Assembly (NCBI RefSeq): GCF_009193265.1
Contig: NZ_VZZZ01000006.1
Location: forward strand, 62,001-126,000
Direction of reading: 5' to 3'
DNA from: Marinobacter changyiensis
GTDB lineage: Bacteria > Pseudomonadota > Gammaproteobacteria > Pseudomonadales > Oleiphilaceae
DNA: 64,000 nucleotides
Made by a program: the position numbers and the translations under genes. Under the pieces are notes generated by a model. It saw only the letters and a program-made list of their open reading frames with translations, was not told the DNA's origin and made no database searches. Below, in pieces: positions 55,494-64,000 of this stretch; position 1 is the first letter of the stretch; each line of letters begins with the position of its first letter.

Positions 55494-56881
55494 GCGGACG
55501 CCTCCTCTGACGCTGTTGAACTCGAAGCCAGGGGGATGAAACGGGCCTGCTCGGTTGCTATGGCACGGGTCATCTCAACCTGCCAGTGTTTGTGATGGTT
55601 CACGTACAGACCTTCGTCGTCCGGTCTTGCGCCGCTCATGATCGGCTTCATATCGATCTGCTTGGCGTGCTCGTCCGGGCCGTCAATCCAGTGCGTCGCA
55701 CCACGGCTCATGTCGTTCCAGCGCATATCACGGGCTTCGTAGCCGTTCTGGCAGGCGCGGAATTCTTCCAGATCATCCGGCGTGCCCATGCCGGTCACGT
55801 TAAAGAAATCCTCGTACTGACGGATACGCTTGGTGCGCAGTTCCGCCGGCTCGTTCTTCGGACCGAAAGCATAGATAGTCACTTCGGTCTTGTTGACGTC
55901 AATGGGCCGGGTCACGCGGATCTGTGTCGAGAACTGATCCATCAGGTAAACGTTGGGGTACAGGCACAGGTTCTTGGTGGTGCGGACGATGGAGTCCGCA
56001 CGAGCCTCGCCGTAAGTCTCTTTCAGCCGCTCCAGCTGGCTGAAGATCGGACGTACTTCCGGATTCAGCAGGCGGGTCCACAGCATCATGTGACCGTTCT
56101 CGAAGGAATAGAAACCGCCCTCGGCTGACCAGCTCTTGGCGTCAACCGCTTCGGTGCCGCCCTTGTCGTAGTTGCGCTGACCCATGGTGGACAGGTAGTT
56201 CCAGTGCACGGTACCGACGTGATAACCGTCTGCGCCATTTTCAGCGGTCAGCTTCCAGTTACCTTCGTAGGTGTAGGTCGAGCTGCCCCGCAGGATCTCC
56301 AGGCCGTCTTCCGACTGATCGACGATGTTGTCGATGATCTTGGTGGTTTCACCCAGATGCTCGTCCAAAGGCGGGACATCAGCGTTCAGGCTGCCGAAGA
56401 GAAAACCACGGTAGTTTTCGAACTTGGCCATGTGCTTCAGGTTGTGGGAGCCGTCGGTATTGAACTGCTCCGGATAACCGCCTTTCTTCTGGTCCTTCGC
56501 CTTCAGCAGCTGACCGTCGTTACGGAAGGTCCAGCCATGGAACGGGCAGGTAAAGGAGGTCTTGTTACCACGCTTCTTGCGACACAGGGTGGCGCCACGG
56601 TGGGAACAGGTGTTCAGAATGGCCTGGGGGCCACCTTCCTTGGTGCGGGTGATGACCACCGGCTGGCGACCCACGGTTACCGTGAAGTAGTCACCCGGCT
56701 CCGGGATCTGGCTCTCATGGGCCAGGTAAACCCAGTTGCCTTCAAAGATGTACTTCATTTCCAGGTCGAACAGATCCTGGTCGGTGAAGACACCACGATC
56801 GCACTGATAACGGCCGGTGTTCGGGTCGGCGATTACCGCGTTGCGTACCTTGTCTGCGAGCTTTTCGAGTTTGCTGTTCAT
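55490..56881 (-). CDS. benA: Benzoate 1,2-dioxygenase large subunit
   Basis: Catalytic alpha subunit, 463 residues from the ATG at 56881 (a GTG three codons earlier is in frame). Rieske iron-sulfur ligands C92, H94, C112 and H115 (TCSHRG and CPFHGW), then the mononuclear iron residues in [17 protein letters not shown]. Adds both atoms of oxygen to benzoate to give the cis-diol. Fits benzoate dioxygenases by length and motifs. Begins 24 bases after the catA stop (56914). Confidence 0.96.
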   Translation of the reverse strand: MNSKLEKLADKVRNAVIADPNTGRYQCDRGVFTDQDLFDLEMKYIFEGNWVYLAHESQIPEPGDYFTVTVGRQPVVITRTKEGGPQAILNTCSHRGATLCRKKRGNKTSFTCPFHGWTFRNDGQLLKAKDQKKGGYPEQFNTDGSHNLKHMAKFENYRGFLFGSLNADVPPLDEHLGETTKIIDNIVDQSEDGLEILRGSSTYTYEGNWKLTAENGADGYHVGTVHWNYLSTMGQRNYDKGGTEAVDAKSWSAEGGFYSFENGHMMLWTRLLNPEVRPIFSQLERLKETYGEARADSIVRTTKNLCLYPNVYLMDQFSTQIRVTRPIDVNKTEVTIYAFGPKNEPAELRTKRIRQYEDFFNVTGMGTPDDLEEFRACQNGYEARDMRWNDMSRGATHWIDGPDEHAKQIDMKPIMSGARPDDEGLYVNHHKHWQVEMTRAIATEQARFIPLASSSTASEEASA

Positions 56882-56913
56882 GTGGTTCACTCCGTCTTGT
56901 TCTTGGGTGGCAC

Positions 56914-57855
56914 TTACGCAGCGTCTGTTTCCAGGGCGCGCTGACGCGCATGGCGTTCCTGGAGTTCCGGCTTGTCCGTGGTCACCAGGGTGACGTTGAA
57001 TTCAACCTCGGTAATCGGACCACTCACGCCATGCTTCGCGCCGGTCCCGGACTGCTCAACGCGGTTGGCGTCCACCACCAGCTCTTCACGGGTTGCAAAG
57101 GCGAAATCGTCGTAGGTGTACTCATCCCCGGCAATGTTGATCTGGGTGGTCAGGTGCTTGTAACCCGGCTTCGACACAAAGTAATGAATGTGCGCCGGAC
57201 GCTGGCCGTGGCGACCCAGGTGGTTCAGCAACTGCTGGGTGGAACCTTCTGGCGGGCAACCGTAACCGGAGGGCATGATGCTCTGGGCGGCATAGCGGCC
57301 TTCGGCATCGGTCTTGATGCGACGGCGCAGGTTGTATTCACTTTGGGACTGGTCAAAGTAGGAGTAGGCGCCCTTGGTGTCAGCGTGCCAGATATCCACG
57401 ATGGCGTTGGCCAGCGGCGCGCCGCTTTCGTCGGTGATCTGGCCCTTGATCAGGATGACTTCGGCGGCCTGGTCGGAGCCGTCGTCCATACGGGCAAAGC
57501 TTTCGCTTACCGGCGCACCCGCAACGTACAGCGGACCTTCGATAGTGCGCGGTGTACCCCCGGCCAGGCCAGCCTGCTCATCTTCCGCGTCCTGGCGAAT
57601 GTCCAGATAGCGGTCCATACCCAGGCCCGGCGCCAACAGAGCTGCCTCGCCATTGGCACCCAGTTCACCGACGTAGTAGACAGCGCTCCAGAACTCTTCG
57701 GGCGTGACATCGAAATCTTCCACGATCTGGAAGATATCGTGCATGACACGGTGAACGATTTTCTTCACCCGTTCGTTGCCACCGTCCTTGTTGAAGCCGG
57801 CCACTTTCTCCAGCAGTTCCTTCACATCAGCGGATTGCATGGTTTTTACGGTCAT
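56914..57855 (-). CDS. catA: Catechol 1,2-dioxygenase
   Basis: Intradiol enzyme converting catechol to cis,cis-muconate, 313 residues from the ATG at 57855 (GAGGAGACC upstream). Iron ligands appear as Tyr in [11 protein letters not shown], Tyr in [15 protein letters not shown] and two His in [15 protein letters not shown]-terminal helical dimer domain is typical. Same operon as benA. Confidence 0.95.
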   Translation of the reverse strand: MTVKTMQSADVKELLEKVAGFNKDGGNERVKKIVHRVMHDIFQIVEDFDVTPEEFWSAVYYVGELGANGEAALLAPGLGMDRYLDIRQDAEDEQAGLAGGTPRTIEGPLYVAGAPVSESFARMDDGSDQAAEVILIKGQITDESGAPLANAIVDIWHADTKGAYSYFDQSQSEYNLRRRIKTDAEGRYAAQSIMPSGYGCPPEGSTQQLLNHLGRHGQRPAHIHYFVSKPGYKHLTTQINIAGDEYTYDDFAFATREELVVDANRVEQSGTGAKHGVSGPITEVEFNVTLVTTDKPELQERHARQRALETDAA

Positions 57856-57969
57856 TGTTGGTCTCCTCGGTCTTTTGTTGTTGTTGCTCAAGACATCCCA
57901 TCAATTGGCAACATCATAGGTTCAGCCCTTTGGCCATTGGCCGGGCCGGTATCGTGTAACGGGTCCTGC

Positions 57970-58260
57970 TCAGCTATCGTCCTCACGAATTGAGGATGGA
58001 TGACAGCACAGGGGTGCAACGGTGATGTCCATATAAGGGAACAGCGGAAGATTGCTGATCAGGTCCTGTAATTCGGCGTTGTCCTCGACATCAAAAATGC
58101 TGACATTGGCGTAGCTGCCCGCCACCCGCCAAAGGTGGCGCCACTTGCCCTGTTGTTGCAGGTCCCGGGCGTAGGCTTTTTCCCGGGTCTTGATGTCCGC
58201 AACGACGTCGGCGGGCATGTCGTGGGGGATGTTTACCTTCATCTCGACTTTGAACAGCAT
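57970..58260 (-). CDS. catC: Muconolactone isomerase
   Basis: Small 96-residue enzyme (MLFKVEMKVNIPHDM...) turning muconolactone into beta-ketoadipate enol-lactone. The typical FPYMDITVAPLCCHPSS tail is intact. GGAGGAAAGCAG upstream of the ATG. 114 bases separate it from catA; no gene is in that gap. Confidence 0.94.
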   Translation of the reverse strand: MLFKVEMKVNIPHDMPADVVADIKTREKAYARDLQQQGKWRHLWRVAGSYANVSIFDVEDNAELQDLISNLPLFPYMDITVAPLCCHPSSIREDDS

Positions 58261-58309
58261 CTGCTTTCCTCCGTTTGGTGATCTTTGCAGCCGGTTAATT
58301 TCCGGCCCA

Positions 58310-59431
58310 TCAAGCGTTTCTGCGATAGAACGCGAGCTTGTCTTCATCAATCTCGACGCCAAGACCAGGGCCTTGCGGCAGGTCCACGCCGTTGTCATGG
58401 AAGCTCAGTGGTTTGACCACTATGTCGTCCTTCATCAGTAACGGGCCGAACATCTCGGTGCCCCAGCTCAGGGTTTCCAGGGTCGACCAGGCGTGGAGAG
58501 CAGCAACGGTGCCGATCGTGCCTTCCAGCAGCGTGCCGCCGTACAGGCCGATACCGGCAGCCCGGGCAACCGCAGCCTGTTCCAGGGCCCGGGCCGGGCC
58601 GCCAGCCTTGGCGATCTTGAGGGCAACGGCGCCCGAGAAGCCGGCGGCCGCCAGGTTGTATATATCGCTGGCATCGGCTACCGCCTCATCGGCGAGTATG
58701 GGCAGATGAAACTTCCGGGACAGGCGCACCAGCGCGGCGTAGTCCTTCATTGGTGTGGGCTGCTCCACCAGATCAATACCGGCAGCCTGCAATTCAGCCA
58801 TGCCCCTGGCGGCAGTGGCTTCGTCCCACGCCTGATTGACATCAACGCGTACGCTGGCGGCTTCACCCACGGCATCCTTGATGGCGGCCACATGGCGAAC
58901 GTCGTCCATCAACCCACGAGAGCCGATCTTGAGTTTGAAATCACAGTGGCGACCGGTTTCGATCAGACCGAGGGCTTCCGCGATATCCTGGGCGGTATCG
59001 CCGCTGGCCAGGGTCCAGAGCACCGGAATATGCTGGTGCACCGCGCCACCAAACAGGTCGGATACCGGACAGTTCAGCCGCTTGCCCTGAAGATCCAGCA
59101 ACGCGGTTTCAATGGCGGACTTGGCCAGGTTGTTGCCGCGGGTTGAGCGGTTTAACATTACCCTCAGGGTATTGCTGTTGTCCGAGCGCTGCCCAATCAG
59201 TTGCGGCTTGAAATAGGTGTCTATGGTAAGTTTCACGCTTTCTGGACTTTCCGGGCCATAGGCCAGGCCGCCGATGGTGGTGGCTTCACCCAGACCCTCG
59301 ACCCCATCGGAATCCCTCAGGCGCACAATCACCATGGCCTGAACCCCCATGGTTGTCATCGACAACTTGTGTGGCCGGATGGTCGGGATGTCGACCAGAA
59401 TGGCTTCGATGGACTGAATGGTTGCGGACAT
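58310..59431 (-). CDS. catB: Muconate cycloisomerase
   Basis: Enolase-superfamily enzyme, 373 residues from the ATG at 59431, converting cis,cis-muconate to muconolactone. Catalytic Lys in DFKLKIGSRG, metal-ligand segments VRVDVNQAWDE and QPTPMKDYA, and a late DEAVADASD motif are visible. Divergent from catR with a LysR box between them; first gene of the cat-ben transcript. Confidence 0.95.
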   Translation of the reverse strand: MSATIQSIEAILVDIPTIRPHKLSMTTMGVQAMVIVRLRDSDGVEGLGEATTIGGLAYGPESPESVKLTIDTYFKPQLIGQRSDNSNTLRVMLNRSTRGNNLAKSAIETALLDLQGKRLNCPVSDLFGGAVHQHIPVLWTLASGDTAQDIAEALGLIETGRHCDFKLKIGSRGLMDDVRHVAAIKDAVGEAASVRVDVNQAWDEATAARGMAELQAAGIDLVEQPTPMKDYAALVRLSRKFHLPILADEAVADASDIYNLAAAGFSGAVALKIAKAGGPARALEQAAVARAAGIGLYGGTLLEGTIGTVAALHAWSTLETLSWGTEMFGPLLMKDDIVVKPLSFHDNGVDLPQGPGLGVEIDEDKLAFYRRNA

Positions 59432-59465
59432 GGGCTCTCCGAATCGCAAGTTAAAATGTCTGTGA

Positions 59466-59480
59466 TTCGAACAGTACGAA
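59466..59480. promoter_or_regulatory. CatR/LysR-type operator between catB and catR
   Basis: TTCG-AACAGTA-CGAA contains T-N11-A (59467-59479), the LysR recognition pattern. It is embedded in a larger near-perfect repeat, ATGTCTGTGA and TCACGGACAT (one mismatch), spanning about 59456-59493. Typical site for activation of catB by muconate-bound CatR. Confidence 0.65.
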
Positions 59481-59537
59481 GTTTCACGGACATGAACCAA
59501 TATTGATTAAGTACTAACCGATACCCTGGAGGTATGG

Positions 59538-60440
59538 ATGGAGCTGAGACACTTGCGGTACTTCGTGGCAGTGGCAGAACAGCTGAACCTGACCCGGGCG
59601 GCAGAAAAGCTGTTTATCGCCCAGCCTCCCCTGACCCGCGCCATCAAACAGCTGGAGGAGGAACTGCACGTCCAACTGTTTTTGCGAAAACCCAGGGGGT
59701 TGGAGTTGACGCCTGGGGGGGAATATTTTCTGGAGCAGGCACGCCAGATCCTGCACAAGGTCGAGGCCACCGTGGAGGACACGCGCCGTATTGCCCAGCA
59801 TCGCAAAACCGTTTTCTCTATCGGTTTTGTGCCGTCTGTGTTCTATGGCCAGCTACCGCTGATGGTCCGGCGCCTGCGCCGCAACAAAAACCTGGAAATC
59901 ATCCTCCATGAACTGAAAACCCGTGAGCAGGTGGACGCCCTGAAAAATGGCAAAATCGACATTGGCTTTGGCCGGGTGCGAATCGAAGACCCGGATGTTG
60001 AACAGAAACTGCTGTTTGATGAACCGCTGATTGCCGCCCTGCCCGCCGGGCACCCGCTCACCCGCCAGCCACCATCCATGACGGAGCTGGCTGGCTGCCC
60101 CATGGTGACATTTCCATCCGGGCCGGGGCCGAATTTTGCAGACATCACCCTGGGCCTGTTCCACCGCCGGGGCTTAAAGGTCAATGTCATCCAGCAGGTG
60201 AACGACGTACAGACTGCGCTGTCGCTGGTGGCCTCGGACATGGGCTTCACCCTGGTGCCAGAGCAGGTCCGCAAGCTTCACCGCGAAGGTGTGGATTACA
60301 TGCCACTGGAAGATGACAACATCAGCACGCCGGTCATCGCCTCCCGGCGGCGGGGAGAAAATCCAAACGCGGTGATGCGGCTGGCGAATACCATTCTGGA
60401 TGAGCTGGTGGAGAACCGGTTGACCGGGCGATATCCATAG
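59538..60440 (+). CDS. catR: LysR-type regulator CatR
   Basis: 300-residue activator. N-terminal winged helix (AEQLNLTRAAEKLFIAQPPL) and effector domain with GFVPSVFYGQLPLMVRRLR. Close to CatR/CatM/BenM; muconate is the expected inducer. Divergent from catB with an operator between. It likely controls catBCA-benABCDK as well as itself. GGAGGT precedes the ATG. Confidence 0.93.
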   Translation: MELRHLRYFVAVAEQLNLTRAAEKLFIAQPPLTRAIKQLEEELHVQLFLRKPRGLELTPGGEYFLEQARQILHKVEATVEDTRRIAQHRKTVFSIGFVPSVFYGQLPLMVRRLRRNKNLEIILHELKTREQVDALKNGKIDIGFGRVRIEDPDVEQKLLFDEPLIAALPAGHPLTRQPPSMTELAGCPMVTFPSGPGPNFADITLGLFHRRGLKVNVIQQVNDVQTALSLVASDMGFTLVPEQVRKLHREGVDYMPLEDDNISTPVIASRRRGENPNAVMRLANTILDELVENRLTGRYP

Positions 60441-60482
60441 CACGTAGCCGGATCGGATTTCCTTCCTCCGACCATGGAAACC

Positions 60483-61262
60483 TCATCGCGTGGTCCGACG
60501 CACCGCTTCAGCCGCTGTCTGCAATCGGGGGAGGTACACGCCCGTCAGCGTCTCCATATCCACGCGCGCGGCATTGGTGCTGATGTTGATCGCCCCCAGT
60601 AATTCTCCGTTGCCGGCAAACACCGGCACCGCGACCGAACGCAATCCCGAATCCAGCTCCTGATCCACAATGGAATAGCCCAGCTCTCGGACTTTGAGAA
60701 TTTCGTCTCTCAACACATCCGGATTGGTCACAGAGGAGGCCGTAAAAGCCTCAAGTTTCGCCCGGGCAAGGAAGGCTTCCAGCTCGGCTTCCGGCAACTG
60801 CGCCAGCAGCACCCGCCCCATGGAGGTATAGGCTGCCGGCAGGCGGGTGCCCACCGATAATGTGATGGCCATCAACCGATGCCGCGCCGAGGAGCGCACC
60901 ACGTAAACCACGTCATCACCGTCCAGCACCGCCAGCGAGGACGACTCTCCCAACTCGGCGGTGATATCTTCCAGGTATTGCTGAATGACTGCCCGGTACC
61001 GGTTCGAGGCCTGGTAGGCATAGCCGAGCTGCAATACCCGGGGCGTGAGCTCGAACTGCCGGCCGCTTCGTTTCACGAAGCCCAGCGAATGAAGGGTGAG
61101 CAGGAAACGCCTCGCCTTGGCCCGGTCCATCCCGGTACAGGCCGCCACTTCGCTCAGGGTCATGCGGGGATGCTCGGCATCGAAAGCTTGCAACACCTCC
61201 AGCCCCGAGGCCAAGGCGCCTACATAGTCCCGGTCGCCCGGTTTGAGAATCTGATCGTCCAT
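60483..61262 (-). CDS. pcaR: IclR-family regulator PcaR
   Basis: 259-residue regulator with an N-terminal winged helix (ACTGMDRAKARRFLLTLHSL) and IclR effector domain containing SIVDQELDSGLRSVAVPVF. In Pseudomonas PcaR activates pca genes with beta-ketoadipate. It is divergent from pcaIJF with a symmetrical site in between, so its target is clear. Confidence 0.92.
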   Translation of the reverse strand: MDDQILKPGDRDYVGALASGLEVLQAFDAEHPRMTLSEVAACTGMDRAKARRFLLTLHSLGFVKRSGRQFELTPRVLQLGYAYQASNRYRAVIQQYLEDITAELGESSSLAVLDGDDVVYVVRSSARHRLMAITLSVGTRLPAAYTSMGRVLLAQLPEAELEAFLARAKLEAFTASSVTNPDVLRDEILKVRELGYSIVDQELDSGLRSVAVPVFAGNGELLGAINISTNAARVDMETLTGVYLPRLQTAAEAVRRTTR

Positions 61263-61412
61263 GCCTGCTCCTTCCTCATCATAAAACTGTTTCGGCGCAT
61301 GGTATCAGCTCGTTCGGTCTCCGAACATCCGTGCATTTTTTGGCAACTGGTGAAAATTTGTACTTGACGGCGGCAAAACCTTCGAGTCATTATGTTCGCA
61401 TATAAAACTTAT

Positions 61413-61427
61413 GTTCGTATATCGAAC
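61413..61427. promoter_or_regulatory. PcaR-type operator upstream of pcaI
   Basis: GTTCG-TATAT-CGAAC is an inverted repeat just before pcaI; another GTTCG half site lies at 61394. GTTCG half sites are typical of PcaR/PobR-type IclR proteins. A TTGACG -35-like box occurs near 61364. The position, 33 bases before the pcaI start, would place it around the transcription start. Confidence 0.6.
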
Positions 61428-61459
61428 TTTTCAACAATCACCTCAATGGAGACACTGTG

Positions 61460-62275
61460 ATGGCTGAATTCCTCTCACTCAAAGAGGCCGTGAGTCGCCA
61501 CATCAATAACGGCGACACGGTCTGCATGGAAGGTTTTACGCATCTGATTCCGTTCGCCGCAGGCCATGAAATCATCCGCCAGGAAAAGCGTGACCTGACC
61601 TTGATCCGCATGACGCCGGATCTGATCTACGACCAGATGATCGGCGCCGGCTGCGCCAAAAAGCTGATTTTCTCCTGGGGCGGCAACCCCGGCGTGGGTT
61701 CGCTGCACCGCCTGCGGGATGCCGTTGAGAAGGGCTGGCCGAACAAGCTGGACATCCTCGAACACAGTCACGCGGCCATGGCCAACGCCTATGAAGCCGG
61801 TGCTGCAGGCTTACCACTGGCAATTTTTCGCGGCTATATCGGAAGTGATCTGCCCAAGGTCAACGACCAGATCAAGTTCATTGAGTGCCCGTTCACCGGT
61901 GAGCGCCTGGCCGCCGTGCCATCGATTCGCCCGGATGTGGCTGTGATTCATGCCCAGCGCGCCGACCGTAACGGCAACGTGCTGATTGAGGGCATTGTCG
62001 GCATCCAGAAGGAAGTGGTGCTGGCCGCCAAGCGCAGCATCGTCACCGTCGAAGAAATCGTGGATGATCTGGGTGCGAGCGTGAACGCCTGCGTGCTGCC
62101 GTCCTGGGCCATCACCGCCATTGCCGAGGCACCAAAAGGCGCCAGCCCGTCCTACGCCCTGGGTTATTACGACCGGGACAATGCCTTCTATAAAGAGTGG
62201 GATAACATCGCCCGCGACCGGGAGACCTTCCAGGCCTGGCTGAAAGAAAACGTATTTGAAAAAGGAGCTGCGTGA
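61460..62275 (+). CDS. pcaI: 3-oxoadipate CoA-transferase subunit A
   Basis: Alpha subunit, 271 residues, transferring CoA from succinyl-CoA to beta-ketoadipate. Glycine-rich WGGNPGVGSLHRLRD and the family tail are intact. ATG at 61460 is preferred over a GTG just upstream. Its TGA overlaps the pcaJ ATG (TGATG). Confidence 0.95.
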   Translation: MAEFLSLKEAVSRHINNGDTVCMEGFTHLIPFAAGHEIIRQEKRDLTLIRMTPDLIYDQMIGAGCAKKLIFSWGGNPGVGSLHRLRDAVEKGWPNKLDILEHSHAAMANAYEAGAAGLPLAIFRGYIGSDLPKVNDQIKFIECPFTGERLAAVPSIRPDVAVIHAQRADRNGNVLIEGIVGIQKEVVLAAKRSIVTVEEIVDDLGASVNACVLPSWAITAIAEAPKGASPSYALGYYDRDNAFYKEWDNIARDRETFQAWLKENVFEKGAA

Positions 62276-63051
62276 TGAGCCTTGAATTTACCTCTTCGGA
62301 AATGATGAGCGTCACTGCCGCCCGCGCACTGACCAATGACATGACCTGCTTCGTTGGCATCGGCCTGCCCAGTGAGGCCGCCAATCTGGCGCGTCTGACC
62401 CACGCGCCGGATGTCACCCTGATTTACGAGTCCGGCACCCTGCAAACCAAGCCGGACGTTCTGCCGCTGTCCATCGGTGACGGCGAGTTGTGCGAGTCTG
62501 CCCTCACAACTGTGTCGGTACCGGAAATGTTCCGTTACTGGCTGCAGGGTGGCCACGTCAGCGTCGGCTTCCTGGGTACCGCCCAGATTGATCGCTACGC
62601 CAACCTGAATACCACTTTGATTGGTGATTATCGCGAGCCCAAAGTCCGCCTGCCCGGCGGTGGTGGCGCGCCGGAGATAGCCACCAGTGCAAAGGAAGTG
62701 TTTATCACCGTCAAGCATTCCAAACGCACCTTTGTTAAGGATGTGGACTTTGTGACCACCGTCGGCTTTGGCCGTGACGGCAAGGCCCGGGACAACGTCC
62801 CCCATATAGGCCGTGGCCCCACCGTGGTGATTACCGATCTGTGCATTCTCAAGCCCGACCCGGACACCAAAGAACTGGTGGTCACCTCCCTGCACCCGAA
62901 CGTCACCCGGGCAGAGGTGATCGAGGCCACCGGTTGGGAGATCCGGTTTGCGGATCAGTTGCAAACCACGCCCGAGCCGAGCACCAAAGAGCTGGCGGTC
63001 TTGCGGGACCTGAAAGCGCGCACCAACACTCATCATTCAGGCCAAAAGTGA
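62275..63051 (+). CDS. pcaJ: 3-oxoadipate CoA-transferase subunit B
   Basis: Beta subunit, 258 residues, with the catalytic glutamate in VTLIYESGTLQTKP that forms the CoA thioester. Family motif VGFLGTAQIDRYANLNTT follows. Overlaps pcaI by one base; followed by pcaF after 8 bases. Confidence 0.95.
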   Translation: MSLEFTSSEMMSVTAARALTNDMTCFVGIGLPSEAANLARLTHAPDVTLIYESGTLQTKPDVLPLSIGDGELCESALTTVSVPEMFRYWLQGGHVSVGFLGTAQIDRYANLNTTLIGDYREPKVRLPGGGGAPEIATSAKEVFITVKHSKRTFVKDVDFVTTVGFGRDGKARDNVPHIGRGPTVVITDLCILKPDPDTKELVVTSLHPNVTRAEVIEATGWEIRFADQLQTTPEPSTKELAVLRDLKARTNTHHSGQK

Positions 63052-63059
63052 GGACTATC

Positions 63060-64000
63060 ATGACTAACGTTTATCTCTGCCATCCCCGCCGTTCCGCCAT
63101 TGGCCGCTTCGGCGGCACTCTGTCCGGCGTTCGACCCGACGACCTGGCGGCCCATATCTTCAAGGCGGTGCTGGAGCAAGCTCCGGACCTGAACCCCGCC
63201 GCCATCGACGAAGTCATGATGGGCTGCGCCAACCAGGCCGGTGAGGACAACCGCAACGTGGCCCGCATGTCTGCGCTGCTGGCCGGTTTGCCCACCTCCG
63301 TACCCGGCACCACCCTCAACCGCCTGTGCGGTTCCGGTATGGATGCCGTGGGCACCGCGTTTCGTGCCATTCGTGCCGGTGAGATGGACCTGGTGCTGGC
63401 TGGAGGTGTGGAATCCATGTCCCGCGCACCCTATGTCATGGGCAAGGCTGACTCTGCCTTCTCCCGGGGCCAGAAGATTGAAGACACCACCATCGGCTGG
63501 CGTCTCGTGAACCCGCTGATGAAAAAGCAGTACGGCATCGATGCGATGCCGGAAACGGCAGAAAATGTGGCCGAACAATATAAGGTGTCGCGGGAAGATC
63601 AGGATCTGTTTGCCTTCCGCTCTCAGGAAAAAACCGCCCGGGCACAACAGGCAGGCATCTTCGCCGAAGAGATCGTGCCGGTGTCCATCGCACGCCGGAA
63701 GCAGGATCCGCTGGTATTCGATACCGACGAGCATCCCCGTGAAAGCACCCTGGGTAAGCTCGCTGCTTTGCCGACGCCGTTCCGGGACGGTGGCAGCGTC
63801 ACCGCCGGCAATGCCTCCGGCGTAAACGACGGCGCCGCTGCGATGCTGGTCGCCAGTGAGAGCGCCGTTAAAACCCACGGTCTGAAGCCCATGGCCCGCA
63901 TTCTGGGTATGGCTACCGCCGGTGTAGAGCCGCGCGTGATGGGCATTGGCCCGGTACCCGCCGTTCGCAAACTGCTGGAGAAGCAAGGCGTCAGCATTGA
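63060..64000 (+). CDS. pcaF: Beta-ketoadipyl-CoA thiolase, cut by window edge
   Basis: Final enzyme of the pathway, splitting beta-ketoadipyl-CoA into succinyl-CoA and acetyl-CoA. 313 residues are visible of about 400. The acylated Cys is in [17 protein letters not shown] (about residue 90). GAGGACTATC precedes the ATG at 63060. The C-terminal His and Cys regions lie beyond the right edge. Confidence 0.94.
   Translation, partial: MTNVYLCHPRRSAIGRFGGTLSGVRPDDLAAHIFKAVLEQAPDLNPAAIDEVMMGCANQAGEDNRNVARMSALLAGLPTSVPGTTLNRLCGSGMDAVGTAFRAIRAGEMDLVLAGGVESMSRAPYVMGKADSAFSRGQKIEDTTIGWRLVNPLMKKQYGIDAMPETAENVAEQYKVSREDQDLFAFRSQEKTARAQQAGIFAEEIVPVSIARRKQDPLVFDTDEHPRESTLGKLAALPTPFRDGGSVTAGNASGVNDGAAAMLVASESAVKTHGLKPMARILGMATAGVEPRVMGIGPVPAVRKLLEKQGVSI

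Overview
The window looks like chromosome from a marine, halophilic gammaproteobacterium. A Marinobacter-type organism is the best guess, inferred from high G+C coding DNA, a sodium-type N-ATPase, TRAP and BCCT carriers, trimethylamine monooxygenase and a proteobacterial beta-ketoadipate pathway. No rRNA, tRNA, IS element or CRISPR array was seen. Almost all of the DNA is coding, in long co-directional operons with overlapping or nearly touching genes.

Left part (1-22.6 kb): an RND efflux pump (permease cut by the left edge, plus its membrane fusion protein); a complete nine-gene N-ATPase operon (atpDCQRBEFAG order, no delta gene) whose c subunit carries the sodium-binding residues; a TRAP transporter (dctPQM); a decayed remnant of a methylmalonate-semialdehyde dehydrogenase gene; then a six-gene minus-strand operon (aldehyde dehydrogenase, M19-type dipeptidase homologue, BCCT carrier, a 576-residue protein I do not recognise, a DUF3726 protein and a RidA-like protein) facing a divergent LysR regulator. 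This operon looks like a catabolic island for a quaternary ammonium or related compound whose substrate is not evident.

Middle (22.6-43.8 kb): a PAS/methyl-accepting protein that appears frameshifted; a DUF3565 protein; an outer-membrane barrel; a trimethylamine monooxygenase operon (tmm, a DMT-family permease, a 97-residue protein and a 36-residue membrane peptide); a liv-type ABC transporter linked to an acyl-CoA synthetase, with a divergent enoyl-CoA hydratase; a three-gene lipid A/glycan modification operon (GT2, VTT-domain, ArnT-like) preceded by a PmrA-type box; a VIT-family transporter with no normal start codon; and a CDF metal exporter overlapping a very short ECF sigma factor that lacks region 4.

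Right part (43.8-64 kb): an arsenic locus with arsR, GAPDH and arsJ (export of 1-arseno-3-phosphoglycerate) and, divergently, a broken arsH and an ACR3 arsenite permease. Then come a DUF3422 protein and a DJ-1/PfpI protein, followed by a full benzoate-to-beta-ketoadipate region: catBCA-benABCDKE on the minus strand under a divergent CatR, and pcaIJF on the plus strand with a divergent IclR regulator (PcaR type). Benzoate is imported by BenK/BenE and converted by BenABC and BenD to catechol. CatA, CatB and CatC carry it to beta-ketoadipate enol-lactone, and PcaIJ plus PcaF (cut by the right edge) finish to succinyl-CoA and acetyl-CoA. The enol-lactone hydrolase (pcaD) is not in the window.

Notable oddities are the unexplained BCCT/DUF3726 operon, two clear gene remnants (mmsA, arsH), an arsR lacking a normal start and one arsenic-binding cysteine, the tmm operon with tiny partner genes and a long hairpin leader, the PmrA box, and the apparent ATA start of the VIT protein.
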